Below, piece after piece: positions 1 through 7,938 of a DNA stretch of 42,770 bases. How positions within the stretch are numbered: position 1 is the stretch's first letter; every line of letters starts with the position of its first letter. The notes beneath the pieces are model-generated. The model did not search any database. It had not been told where the DNA came from and worked only from the letters and a program-made list of their open reading frames with translations. The stretch is from Bacteroidales bacterium (lineage in GTDB: Bacteria > Bacteroidota > Bacteroidia > Bacteroidales > VadinHA17). Where the stretch lies: positions 1-42,770 of the forward strand of contig JALOMO010000011.1 of NCBI GenBank assembly GCA_025455395.1, given 5' to 3'. The translations under genes and the position numbers were made by a program.

Positions 1-665
1 TGAAGGAAGTGATCCAGAGCATTGTTAAACATTTCACGATTGTCGGTAAAAATAGCTATTGCCATGATAGAGTGAATGATAGCTCCATCCCAGTTGCCAT
101 TAGCTTCAGGCTTGTAATATCTGATTAATGGGTAATATACAGTCATCATCATGTTCGTAAAACTGTCAATATCTTTCTGCTGCCAGAGAGATCTTTCCGA
201 ACGCAATATTTCAGCCGCATTGCACAGCAGATGTCCTGTCCATCCTGCAAGAAGTTTGGAGTCGTTATAGTCAAAATCCCAGAGTACAGATGACCAGGCA
301 TTCAGTATCTCAATTGCCTTATCAGCATATGCTTTATCATTTGTTATGTACCAGAGTATTGCGCAATCATAAGCCATATTTGAACCTTTGACCAAGTCAT
401 CGCCACCGATATTTGGCTTTCCATATGCTCCACGCTGAACATGAGTGAAAGGTTTAACAATAAAACTAAGATCCGTTTTGGTCTTCAGACGGTCAAATGC
501 ATCTTTCCATGGTTGGACACCAGCCAGTACCTGCTTTTTCATATATTCAAGATCAGCCGAGGTCATATCAATGCCCGGATGAATGAATTTCTGAGCTTCA
601 GCTTTATTGAACAGGAGAGTTGATATGAGCAGTGTCAGTGTAGCCAAAATCATTAGTCTTTTCAT
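1..665 (-). CDS. Alginate-lyase-superfamily protein, C-terminally truncated by the window
   Basis: Reading leftward from the ATG at 663-665, 221 codons stay open to the window edge, so the 3' end lies outside. The product opens with a signal peptide (MKRLMILATLTLLISTLLF, then NKAEAQ) and continues with HPGIDMTSADLEYMKKQV and, near the cut, the motif ANGNWDGAIIHSIMAIAIF. This pattern, with many short helices, matches the (alpha/alpha)-barrel family annotated as alginate lyase (PF05426), whose members break uronic-acid polymers by beta-elimination in the periplasm or at the surface; many Bacteroidota homologues act on other glycans or are uncharacterised. It diverges from the sulfatase/mannosidase operon and probably belongs to the same glycan island. 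The active-site half may be missing, so the substrate cannot be inferred. Family assignment is fairly sure, lyase activity is not. Confidence 0.75.
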   Translation of the reverse strand, partial: MKRLMILATLTLLISTLLFNKAEAQKFIHPGIDMTSADLEYMKKQVLAGVQPWKDAFDRLKTKTDLSFIVKPFTHVQRGAYGKPNIGGDDLVKGSNMAYDCAILWYITNDKAYADKAIEILNAWSSVLWDFDYNDSKLLAGWTGHLLCNAAEILRSERSLWQQKDIDSFTNMMMTVYYPLIRYYKPEANGNWDGAIIHSIMAIAIFTDNREMFNNALDHFL

Positions 666-930
666 CACATTGTTTTATTTAATTCAGATATCAATTTTAT
701 GTTTCATCTAATTTCAAAAATTAATAATATTTCAGAATTATTGATTGTCAGATTTCCCTTCATGATTGTACTCAGGAAGCCATTTCCTATAAAATAATCC
801 TTTTGACAATTAAGCTTTAAATCATTACCATTAGTAGAATTATTGAAATAACAGAAATATATTTCAGTTCAATTAATTATATACTAAAAAATCATTAATA
901 TAATTAATTATTAAAGCAGCAAAATCGGCA

Positions 931-989
931 TATTCTCGTTATGGAGAAAAATCAATCTTCTGTCAGGGGAAACGAGAATAGATATTTTT
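931..989 (+). terminator. Inverted repeat followed by T-run (possible terminator)
   Basis: TATTCTCGTT at 931-940 is the exact reverse complement of AACGAGAATA at 971-980, with a 30-base loop, and is followed by GATATTTTTTTTT. This resembles a factor-independent terminator for rightward transcription, but the stem is weak and the loop long. No gene is seen upstream on this strand, so it may instead act on a small transcript or be a protein-binding site. Confidence 0.3.
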
Positions 990-1282
990 TTTTGGGGGAT
1001 GGAACCATCTCTTGTAACCTGCAGTGCTCAGGGTCTTATAAAGTCTCATTCAACTCCTTGTTGTCCCACAGACGCACCCCAAACAATGATCGGCACTATT
1101 ATGTCGGATGGTTATTCTTCATCAAATTAATTTATTTAATCCTTTATTAATGCTTTGTTAAACCTCAACTATTAATCTTGCATTTGGAAAGTATGCTGTT
1201 CAGGTAACTCCGTAAGATTAATAAATGACTAGTAATAAGTTATTTTAGGACGGTTGGTTTGGTTAGGTTAGTTTGTAAAGCA

Positions 1283-1323
1283 AAGGGCATGACAATCTTC
1301 TCTATTCTTGCCCTTACTTTTTT
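1283..1323 (+). terminator. Hairpin plus T6 upstream of the sulfatase operon
   Basis: AAGGGCA (1283-1289) and TGCCCTT (1309-1315) form a perfect 7-bp stem with a 19-base loop, followed by ACTTTTTT. It sits about 140 bases before the sulfatase ATG. It could terminate a small RNA made from the spacer or act as an attenuator of a longer operon leader. Confidence 0.4.
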
Positions 1324-1420
1324 CAATTGATGCAGTGGTGGAATAGCTTTGATTTGGGAACGTGAAATATTTGATATTGAATCGAATAGCTGAAAAAAAA
1401 TGATAATATGAAACCCTGAT

Positions 1421-1428
1421 TAATTTTG
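1421..1428 (+). promoter_or_regulatory. Candidate Bacteroidota -7 element (TAATTTTG)
   Basis: TAATTTTG fits the TAnnTTTG -7 consensus of the primary sigma factor in Bacteroidota. No good TTTG is found about 19 bases upstream. If real, transcription would begin near 1436, which supports the ATG at 1465 as the sulfatase start and argues against the in-frame TTG at 1426. Confidence 0.35.
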
Positions 1429-1464
1429 AAAAATTTGTTTATCCCGAAAAATAAACATGTTAAA

Positions 1465-2868
1465 ATGAATCGATCAGACCTATTATTCCCGGGGGTTAAC
1501 TCCATCTTCTTTACATCTTTGCTTGTATTTACAGGTTGCTATTCTGATAATGATAAAAAACCCAATGTGCTAATTATATTAGCCGATGATCTGGGTTATG
1601 GAGATATTTCATGTTTTGGTCAGAGAAACTATAAAACAACAAATATTGATAATCTTGCCGGACATGGTGTGATATGTACCGATTTTTATGTCCCAACCCC
1701 TTACTCAGCACCTTCAAGAGCCACTCTGTTGACCGGTCGTTTCCCTCTTCGGCATGGTCTAATTACTAATCCTGCGCCTGATGCAGGGGTTAATGATGTT
1801 GGGATTGAGGCAAATGAGATAACCCTTGGGGAAGTTTTTCGGGAAGCCGGATACAGGACAAAGTGCATAGGGAAATGGCATCTCGGACATAAACCCGAAT
1901 ATTTCCCCACAAAACATGGATTTGATGAATATTACGGAATTCTCTATTCGAACGATATGCGTCCGGTACAGATAATCGAAAACATGGACACAGTAGAGTA
2001 TCCGGTAGATCAGAGGCTTCTGACAAAGAAATATACCCAAAAAGCAATAGATTTTATTACAAAAAATAAGAACAAACCATTTTTCCTTCATCTTTGCCAT
2101 GCCATGCCGCATAAGCCTCTTGCAGCATCCGATCAGTTTTTTACACCTGAAACCCCTTACGATCTTTATGCTGATGTTATTCGTGAGCTTGACTGGTCAG
2201 TGGGGGAAATTGTGAATACTTTAAAGAAACTGGGGATTCTGGGAAATACGATTGTAATATTTATGTCTGATAACGGCCCTTGGTATGGAGGCAGTACAGG
2301 CGGACTGAAGGGTATGAAAGCAACAACCTGGGAAGGTGGGATAAGAGTTCCTTTTATAATTTCTTATCCTGAGGTATTTCCTGAAAATGCAAAGGTTGAA
2401 GTTCCTTGCTGGTCTGCCGATATCTTTCCAACCTTACTGTCACTTGCAAAAATCTCCAGTTCTTCCCGGAATATATTGGACGGAAAAGATATCACTGAAG
2501 TCTTGAAAGGAAATCAGGTCATCCACGACCCGGTCTTTAGCATGCATAATGAGAAGCTGATGACCGTAAGGAAAGGCGAATGGAAACTATTTTTACACAA
2601 CCCGGGTCATCGCAAAGAGATTGATTTAAGTACATGGAAAGACTCACGCGCTCCCGATGGTACAACCATAATTGCCTCAAAGGGTCAGGCCACTCCGGCC
2701 CTTTACCCGGGGATCATTCCTTTAGAAACAGAAAATGAGATTCAGTTATACAATCTTAAAAACGATCCTACAGAGTCTAATGATTTATCTAAGATTAATC
2801 CCGATAAGGTAAAAGAACTTTTGGATGAAATAAAAAAATTTGAAGCATCCTTAAAAATAACATTATAA
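1465..2868 (+). CDS. Serine-type sulfatase, lipoprotein (S1 family)
   Basis: The 467-residue product has an S1 sulfatase core. Its N-terminus (hydrophobic FFTSLLVFTGC) is a lipoprotein signal with Cys25, so the enzyme is probably membrane-anchored. NVLIILADDLGYGD holds the metal-binding Asp pair (41-42). The signature S-A-P-S-R-A-T-L-L-T-G-R has Ser81 where formylglycine forms, followed by Arg85; IGKWHLGH, PHKPL and SDNGPW supply further active-site Lys/His/Asp. Ser-type sulfatases need maturation by a radical-SAM enzyme (anSME), not encoded here. The enzyme should remove sulfate esters from a glycan; the substrate is unknown. The ATG at 1465 was preferred over an in-frame TTG at 1426 because it gives a clean signal peptide. 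It is first in an operon whose next gene begins 6 bases after its stop. Confidence 0.9.
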   Translation: MNRSDLLFPGVNSIFFTSLLVFTGCYSDNDKKPNVLIILADDLGYGDISCFGQRNYKTTNIDNLAGHGVICTDFYVPTPYSAPSRATLLTGRFPLRHGLITNPAPDAGVNDVGIEANEITLGEVFREAGYRTKCIGKWHLGHKPEYFPTKHGFDEYYGILYSNDMRPVQIIENMDTVEYPVDQRLLTKKYTQKAIDFITKNKNKPFFLHLCHAMPHKPLAASDQFFTPETPYDLYADVIRELDWSVGEIVNTLKKLGILGNTIVIFMSDNGPWYGGSTGGLKGMKATTWEGGIRVPFIISYPEVFPENAKVEVPCWSADIFPTLLSLAKISSSSRNILDGKDITEVLKGNQVIHDPVFSMHNEKLMTVRKGEWKLFLHNPGHRKEIDLSTWKDSRAPDGTTIIASKGQATPALYPGIIPLETENEIQLYNLKNDPTESNDLSKINPDKVKELLDEIKKFEASLKITL

Positions 2869-2874
2869 TCCACT

Positions 2875-5100
2875 ATGAGCAATCTATCAGATTTACCCCG
2901 TTTTATACGATTGTATGTCGTACTATTCCTAATTCTTCTGGGCTCATGCCAAAAGGGTGCAAAGGAAGTCGATAATCTTAAATTTGTTGATCCCCAGATT
3001 GGAGGTGTTGCACCGCTCTTACAGCCAACCAGGCCACGTATGCATATTCCCAACTCAATGGTTCGTATGTATCCTGTAAGAAAAGATTACCGCGACGATC
3101 AGATACAGTCTTTCCCACTTATTGTTAGGGATCACAGGTCAACTCCTATCTTTAATATTCTACCTGTTTCTGGTGATTTTCCTGAAAACCAGGTGCCTGT
3201 TTCTGCATGGGACCAGGAGCTTGAGATTGCATCACCATACTATTATTCAACCTGGCTTGAAGATTTCGATATCACAGTTGAGTATTCACCGGGTGAAAGG
3301 ACTGGCTTTTATCAATTCAATTTCCCTGCCGGCAGCTCAAAGAAGCTGTTTCTAAAGGCCTTGAATGGAATGAACTGGACAATGAACGATGATGGTTCAA
3401 TAAAGGGAAGTCTGTCTTTTAATGGGATGTATGCTTTTGCAGTTGGTGCTTTTGATAGTAAAGGTGCTATTAGCAATAGCGGGGAAAATTCCTGGATAAC
3501 ATGGCACGATACCCGGCAAAACAAGATAAAGTTCAAATATGGCATCTCGTTCATCAGCTTTGAACAGGCAACCTCTAATCTTGAAAAAGAAATTCCGGGT
3601 TGGGACTTTGAAGAAGTAAAGGGAAACGCAAGGAAGAAATGGCAGACTGCTCTTAACCAGATACAGGTTGAAGGTGGCAACGAGGCTTATAAGCGCACTT
3701 TTTACACAGCTTTTTACCGATGCCTGGAGCGAATGGTAAACATTACAGAGGATGGAAAGTATTACAGCAACTATGATGGCCAGGTGCATGAAGACAACAG
3801 GGATTTTTACGTCGATGATTGGATCTGGGACACTTACCTGGCACTTCATCCTTTAAGGTTTATTTTAAATCCTGAACTGGAAGCCGATATGATCGCATCA
3901 TATATCAGAATGGATGAACAGTCGGGATGGCTGCCCCAATTTCCACAGTTTGAAGGAGATACACCGCCAATGAATGGGTTTCACTCAACTATAATGATCC
4001 TGGATGCCTGGAGGAAGGGCATAAGAGATTTTGATATTAACAGGGCCTACGAAGGGATGAAAAAGAATGCCCTTCAGGGCACTATGGTCCCCTGGAGAAT
4101 GGGAGAAGCTTGCGAACTGGACTCATTCTATTATGAAAAAGGGTACTTCCCTGCTTTGCATCCGGGCGAAGAGGAGACTGTAGCCAGGGTACACTCTTTT
4201 GAAAAAAGACAGTCTGTTGCCGTCACTCTTGCTGCAAGTTACGATGACTGGGCCCTGGCCCAGATGGCCAAGGAGCTTGGCAAAACCGATGACTACACCC
4301 TTTTTTCCAAAAGGGCTGAGAACTATAAAAACCTATACTGGGCTGAAAAAGGCTTTTTCATGCCAAAAGACAAGGATGGAAACTGGATTGATATCGACCC
4401 AAAGTTTGATGGCGGTATGGGGGGCCGCGATTATTACGATGAGAACAATGGATGGACATATTTATGGGGGGTACAGCAAGACATCCCGGGGCTTCAAAAA
4501 CTTATGGGAGGCAAGGCTGCTTTTGAAAACCGTCTCGATCAGCTGTTCAGGGAAAGCCTGGGAAGAAGTCAGTATGAAATGTATGCACGCTTCCCCGATT
4601 TTACTGGGATTGTTGGCCAGTTTTCGATGGGCAATGAACCAAGTTTCCATATTCCATACCTGTATAACCTTACTGATTCACCCTGGAAGACTCAGAAGAA
4701 AATCAGAATGCTTCTTAATACATGGTTTCAAGACAACATATTCGGCATTCCAGGTGATGAAGATGGTGGTGGTATGTCGGCTTTTGTAGTTTTTTCTTCA
4801 ATGGGATTTTATCCAATTACACCAGGCATCCCGGTTTATTCAATTGGTAGTCCGCTCTTCTCAAAGGTGACTATTAATCTTCCGAATAAAAAGCAGTTTA
4901 TTGTTTCCGCCCCAAATTGTTCTGAAAAGAACAAATATATCCAAAGTGCCAGTCTAAATGGTAAAGCACTAAATGGACCCTGGTTCACACATGACGACAT
5001 AATAAACGGTGGAGTCCTTGAATTAGTTATGGGGCCCTATCCAAATAAAAAATGGGGGACAGATCCCTTGGCAGTTCCCGATGTTTATAAACCCAACTAA
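2875..5100 (+). CDS. GH92 family alpha-mannosidase, lipoprotein
   Basis: The 741-residue product begins with a lipoprotein signal (VVLFLILLGSCQKG). It then follows the GH92 layout: an N-terminal beta-sandwich starting KFVDPQIGG, the helical barrel with YSNYDGQVHEDNRDFYVDDW and WDTYLALHPL, then GNEPSFHIPYLYN with the likely catalytic acid Glu588, and PGDEDGGGMSAFVVFSSMGF, which carries the acidic residues that position the nucleophilic water and calcium. GH92 enzymes are calcium-dependent, inverting exo-alpha-mannosidases acting on N-glycans, fungal mannan or phosphomannans; linkage cannot be read from sequence alone. The N-terminal segment PTRPRMHIPNSMVRMYPVRKDY departs from the common VPFGMVQLSP form, so this is a divergent subgroup. 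Neighbouring sulfatases suggest a sulfated substrate. Spacing to the next gene is 21 bases. Confidence 0.9.
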   Translation: MSNLSDLPRFIRLYVVLFLILLGSCQKGAKEVDNLKFVDPQIGGVAPLLQPTRPRMHIPNSMVRMYPVRKDYRDDQIQSFPLIVRDHRSTPIFNILPVSGDFPENQVPVSAWDQELEIASPYYYSTWLEDFDITVEYSPGERTGFYQFNFPAGSSKKLFLKALNGMNWTMNDDGSIKGSLSFNGMYAFAVGAFDSKGAISNSGENSWITWHDTRQNKIKFKYGISFISFEQATSNLEKEIPGWDFEEVKGNARKKWQTALNQIQVEGGNEAYKRTFYTAFYRCLERMVNITEDGKYYSNYDGQVHEDNRDFYVDDWIWDTYLALHPLRFILNPELEADMIASYIRMDEQSGWLPQFPQFEGDTPPMNGFHSTIMILDAWRKGIRDFDINRAYEGMKKNALQGTMVPWRMGEACELDSFYYEKGYFPALHPGEEETVARVHSFEKRQSVAVTLAASYDDWALAQMAKELGKTDDYTLFSKRAENYKNLYWAEKGFFMPKDKDGNWIDIDPKFDGGMGGRDYYDENNGWTYLWGVQQDIPGLQKLMGGKAAFENRLDQLFRESLGRSQYEMYARFPDFTGIVGQFSMGNEPSFHIPYLYNLTDSPWKTQKKIRMLLNTWFQDNIFGIPGDEDGGGMSAFVVFSSMGFYPITPGIPVYSIGSPLFSKVTINLPNKKQFIVSAPNCSEKNKYIQSASLNGKALNGPWFTHDDIINGGVLELVMGPYPNKKWGTDPLAVPDVYKPN

Positions 5101-5121
5101 ACAATCTCAATAATCAATTAT

Positions 5122-6432
5122 ATGTATAGAATAGTTGTCCTGTCCTTATTCATTTTTTCATTAATAGGCGGGTTAAACGCTCAAAACAAGCATGGTAAGG
5201 AGACCATGTTCCCAAGTTATACCGGACTTGTAATGGCAGGCTATCAGGGTTGGTTTCGGGCACCCGGAGATGCTGCAAACGAAGGATGGGTGCATTATGG
5301 GAAAAATGGGAGATTCGATAACGATAACAATACGGTTGATTTCTGGCCTGATGTCTCGGATTATGAGAAGAGATACAAAACAGAATTTAAATTTGCCGAC
5401 GGAAAAACTGCCGAAGTCTTCAGTTCAGCTGATAAAAGCACTACAGATCTTCATTTCAGGTGGATGAAGGAATATGGAATTGATGGTGTTTTTATGCAAC
5501 GGTTCTTTGGCGTTACCAGAGGATATAAAAACAGCAACAAGTCGCAAGATATGATTCTGCGGAATGCGTTGAGTGCTTCAAAAGTTAATGGACGGGCCAT
5601 AGCTGTAATGTACGATCTGTCAGGCTTAAAGGCCGATGGAGAAGATTGTTCCTCGGTAATTGAAGACTGGAAAATGCTGGTTGATGTATTGAAGGTCACA
5701 AATCAGGGGGAGAACCAGACATATCTTTACCATAAGGGGAAACCACTGGTTGCTATCTGGGGAGTCGGGTTTCCTGATCGTCCCTACAACATAAGAAATA
5801 TAGGGTTAAACAGGTTGATCGATTTTCTAAAGAATGATCCCGTTTACGGCGGCTGTTCAATAATGCTTGGTGTTCCAACTTATTTCAGAGAACTGGATAA
5901 AGATTGTTTGCCAGATCCATATCTCCACGAGCTTATCGGTTCTGTAGACATCGTTATGCCATGGATGGTTCAACGCTTTACCCCGTATGTTCATAAATAT
6001 GTAGAGCATTTTCGCGATCATCTTATAGCAGATATCAAATGGTCAAAAGAGAATAATGTTGAATTTGTGCCTGTAATCTGTCCGGGATTTAGCTGGAGAA
6101 ACCTTTCTCTTGGAAAGCCTGAGCTTTCGCGCTATACGGCTTACGGTGCTATTCCACGCCTTGGTGGCCGCTTCTTTTGGGACCAGATAACAACTGTCAT
6201 ACTTGCCGGGTCAGAAATGATCTATGTGGCAATGTTCGATGAGATTGATGAAGGGACAGCAATATTCAAAGTATCAGATATTCCGCCGAACAGCGAAAAA
6301 GCTCATTTTGTTGGTAATGATGGAATGCCTTCAGATCATTATCTGTGGTTAACAGGGCAGGGCGCCAAAATGCTGAGGAAAGAGATTCCTCTCAGCTTGG
6401 AAATGCCTGCGCGGGTGGAAACAAACAGGTAA
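5122..6432 (+). CDS. GH99/GH71-like glycoside hydrolase
   Basis: The 436-residue exported protein (signal MYRIVVLSLFIFSLIGGLNA, then Q) resembles the GH99/GH71-like (beta/alpha)8 group: GLVMAGYQGWFRAPGD near the start, DLHFRWMKEYGIDGVFMQRF, PLVAIWGVGFPDRPY, GGCSIMLGVPTYFREL, DIVMPWMVQRF, and a C-terminal AMFDEIDEGTAIFK that corresponds to the acidic EGT segment of GH99. GH99 enzymes are endo-acting alpha-mannosidases/mannanases that cleave internal alpha-1,2-mannosyl linkages. This protein belongs to the looser 'GH71/99-like' set, in which endo-mannanase activity is plausible but unproven. Its place immediately after GH92 supports an alpha-mannose-containing substrate cut internally and then trimmed. 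The spacer after it (70 bases) is the longest in the operon but shows no terminator. Confidence 0.8.
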   Translation: MYRIVVLSLFIFSLIGGLNAQNKHGKETMFPSYTGLVMAGYQGWFRAPGDAANEGWVHYGKNGRFDNDNNTVDFWPDVSDYEKRYKTEFKFADGKTAEVFSSADKSTTDLHFRWMKEYGIDGVFMQRFFGVTRGYKNSNKSQDMILRNALSASKVNGRAIAVMYDLSGLKADGEDCSSVIEDWKMLVDVLKVTNQGENQTYLYHKGKPLVAIWGVGFPDRPYNIRNIGLNRLIDFLKNDPVYGGCSIMLGVPTYFRELDKDCLPDPYLHELIGSVDIVMPWMVQRFTPYVHKYVEHFRDHLIADIKWSKENNVEFVPVICPGFSWRNLSLGKPELSRYTAYGAIPRLGGRFFWDQITTVILAGSEMIYVAMFDEIDEGTAIFKVSDIPPNSEKAHFVGNDGMPSDHYLWLTGQGAKMLRKEIPLSLEMPARVETNR

Positions 6433-6502
6433 AAGGACATAGATTCTTCACAACTCTTTAGTAATATAGCAAGTCAATAAGGCATAATAAAGATCAATAA
6501 AC

Positions 6503-7879
6503 ATGAAAACCACCATTTTATTATTGACTGCTATAGCCAGTAATTGTATGGGGCAACCAACCCGCGATATAAAGTCGGAAAGGACTAAATCAGACAGGAA
6601 TGTGATGTTCATAGTCGTCGATGATCTTAATACAACATTGGGCTGCTATGGACATCCGGTGGTCAATACTCCTAATATTGATCGCTTGGCACAAATGGGT
6701 ATCCGCTTTAATCATGCATACTGCAACTATGCTGTTTCCGGGCCAAGCAGATCGTCTTTCCTGACAGGATTGAGGCCTGAAACTATCAATGTTCTGGATA
6801 ACAATACACCTCTGCAGTCTGTTTTGGGAGACAGGGTCACCTTGCCATATTTGTTTAAGAAGAATGGTTTTTATACAATGAGCCTGGGCAAAGTTTTTCA
6901 TCGCGATAAAGAGTATAACGACCCTAAAGCCTGGGATGAAATATACTCATTCGCTCCCACAACAATAGGTAAAAAAGGTGAAAACCGCAATATGACAGCT
7001 GGTGCATTAAAATGGTGTGAATGGATGGCTGCTGAAGGTACTGATGAGGATCAGGCCGACGGACAAATAGCAGAAAAAGCTGTTGAATTCATTAAATCAG
7101 AAAAAGATAAGCCGTTTTTTCTTGCTGTCGGATTTCATAAGCCTCATGACCCCTTCATAGCTCCAAGAGAATATTTCGATATGTATCCGCTTGAGATATG
7201 TGATCCGCCTGGTATTCCGCCCGGATGGCAACCTCCCTATAAACATACTCTACCCGGTGAAACTTCTGTATTTGATAAATTTTCAGATCAGGACAAACGG
7301 GAATTTGTCCGATCCTATTATGCCTGCGTCAGCTTCATGGATGCACAGGTTGGTAAACTGTTGAAGGCATTGGAGGAAACAAATCAATTGGATAATACAT
7401 TAATAATTTTTTTCGGTGACAATGGCTATCATTTAGGTGAACACAATTGGTGGAATAAGGTAACAATTTTCGAAAAGGGCACAAATGCACCGTTTATCAT
7501 TGCAGGCCAATCCGTTCGTGTAAAAGGTCTTGTATCGGATGCTATGTTCGAATATATTGACATATACCCAACACTCGCAGAACTAATGAAACTCAACAAT
7601 ACCCCGCAATATCTTGAGGGGAAGAGTTTTGCAGAGATGGTTTATGACCCCTCAAAGCCATTCCGCAGTGAAGTTAGGGCAATTGTCAGGCGCGGAGAGA
7701 TGCTTGGCCGCATGGTTAAAACGGCGAAATGGCGTTATGTTGAATGGGATAACGGATTGAAGGGTAATGAATTGTATGATCAGATAACCGATCCGACTGA
7801 ATACAATAATCTGGCGTGTAATATTGAATATGCTGATCTTATTTCAGAATTGAGAACTCTGTTATACAAAAGCGAGTAG
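6503..7879 (+). CDS. Serine-type sulfatase, iduronate-2-sulfatase-like
   Basis: This 458-residue exported sulfatase starts with the signal MKTTILLLTAIASNCMG. NVMFIVVDDLNTTLGCYGHP supplies the metal-binding Asp pair (40-41). The active-site signature is S79-G-P-S-R83-S-S-F-L-T-G-L-R-P, again with Ser instead of Cys at the formylglycine position. MSLGKVFH, VGFHKPHDPF and FFGDNGYHLGEHNWW match the iduronate-2-sulfatase/choline-sulfatase-like branch and differ clearly from the first sulfatase, so the two probably attack different sulfate positions. Like the first, it depends on an anSME encoded elsewhere. Substrate assignment to iduronate is not justified: the branch is broad in Bacteroidota and the neighbours point to mannose-type glycans. 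Confidence 0.9.
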   Translation: MKTTILLLTAIASNCMGQPTRDIKSERTKSDRNVMFIVVDDLNTTLGCYGHPVVNTPNIDRLAQMGIRFNHAYCNYAVSGPSRSSFLTGLRPETINVLDNNTPLQSVLGDRVTLPYLFKKNGFYTMSLGKVFHRDKEYNDPKAWDEIYSFAPTTIGKKGENRNMTAGALKWCEWMAAEGTDEDQADGQIAEKAVEFIKSEKDKPFFLAVGFHKPHDPFIAPREYFDMYPLEICDPPGIPPGWQPPYKHTLPGETSVFDKFSDQDKREFVRSYYACVSFMDAQVGKLLKALEETNQLDNTLIIFFGDNGYHLGEHNWWNKVTIFEKGTNAPFIIAGQSVRVKGLVSDAMFEYIDIYPTLAELMKLNNTPQYLEGKSFAEMVYDPSKPFRSEVRAIVRRGEMLGRMVKTAKWRYVEWDNGLKGNELYDQITDPTEYNNLACNIEYADLISELRTLLYKSE

Positions 7880-7938
7880 CCTGATTTAAAAAAAGATAAA
7901 AATAAATTAGAATACAGTAGAACTTAATATAATATATA

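Larger units (their letters stand above)
666..1464. other. Long AT-rich intergenic region with a structured island
   Basis: About 800 bases separate two divergent genes. The flanks (666-930 and 1110-1465) are very AT-rich, while about 996-1085 is distinctly richer in G and C and can fold: GATGG-AA-CCATC is a tight hairpin and the outer GGGG/CCCC runs can pair. A 10-bp perfect inverted repeat (931-940 with 971-980) is followed by nine T, and a 7-bp one (1283-1289 with 1309-1315) by six T. No convincing protein-coding gene is present: the 69-codon rightward frame at 941-1150 has no recognisable motif. A 28-codon leftward frame (963-1049) has an AAGGAG four bases before its ATG but is not otherwise supported. 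The region probably holds both promoters and perhaps a small RNA or leader. Confidence 0.6.

Noticed and set aside
1000-1085. Possible TPP riboswitch on the leftward strand (GGGGTGC, ATGAGA and ACCCTGA segments in order)
   Set aside because: The second half of the consensus (CTGATC...GCG.AGGGA) is missing and no thiamine gene follows.
941-1150. 69-codon rightward open frame
   Set aside because: No signal peptide, no recognisable motif, poor codon texture, and it crosses the inverted repeat and the folded island.
1426-1464. TTG start for the first sulfatase
   Set aside because: It lies in or next to a promoter-like TAATTTTG box and adds 13 residues ahead of a good lipoprotein signal at 1465.
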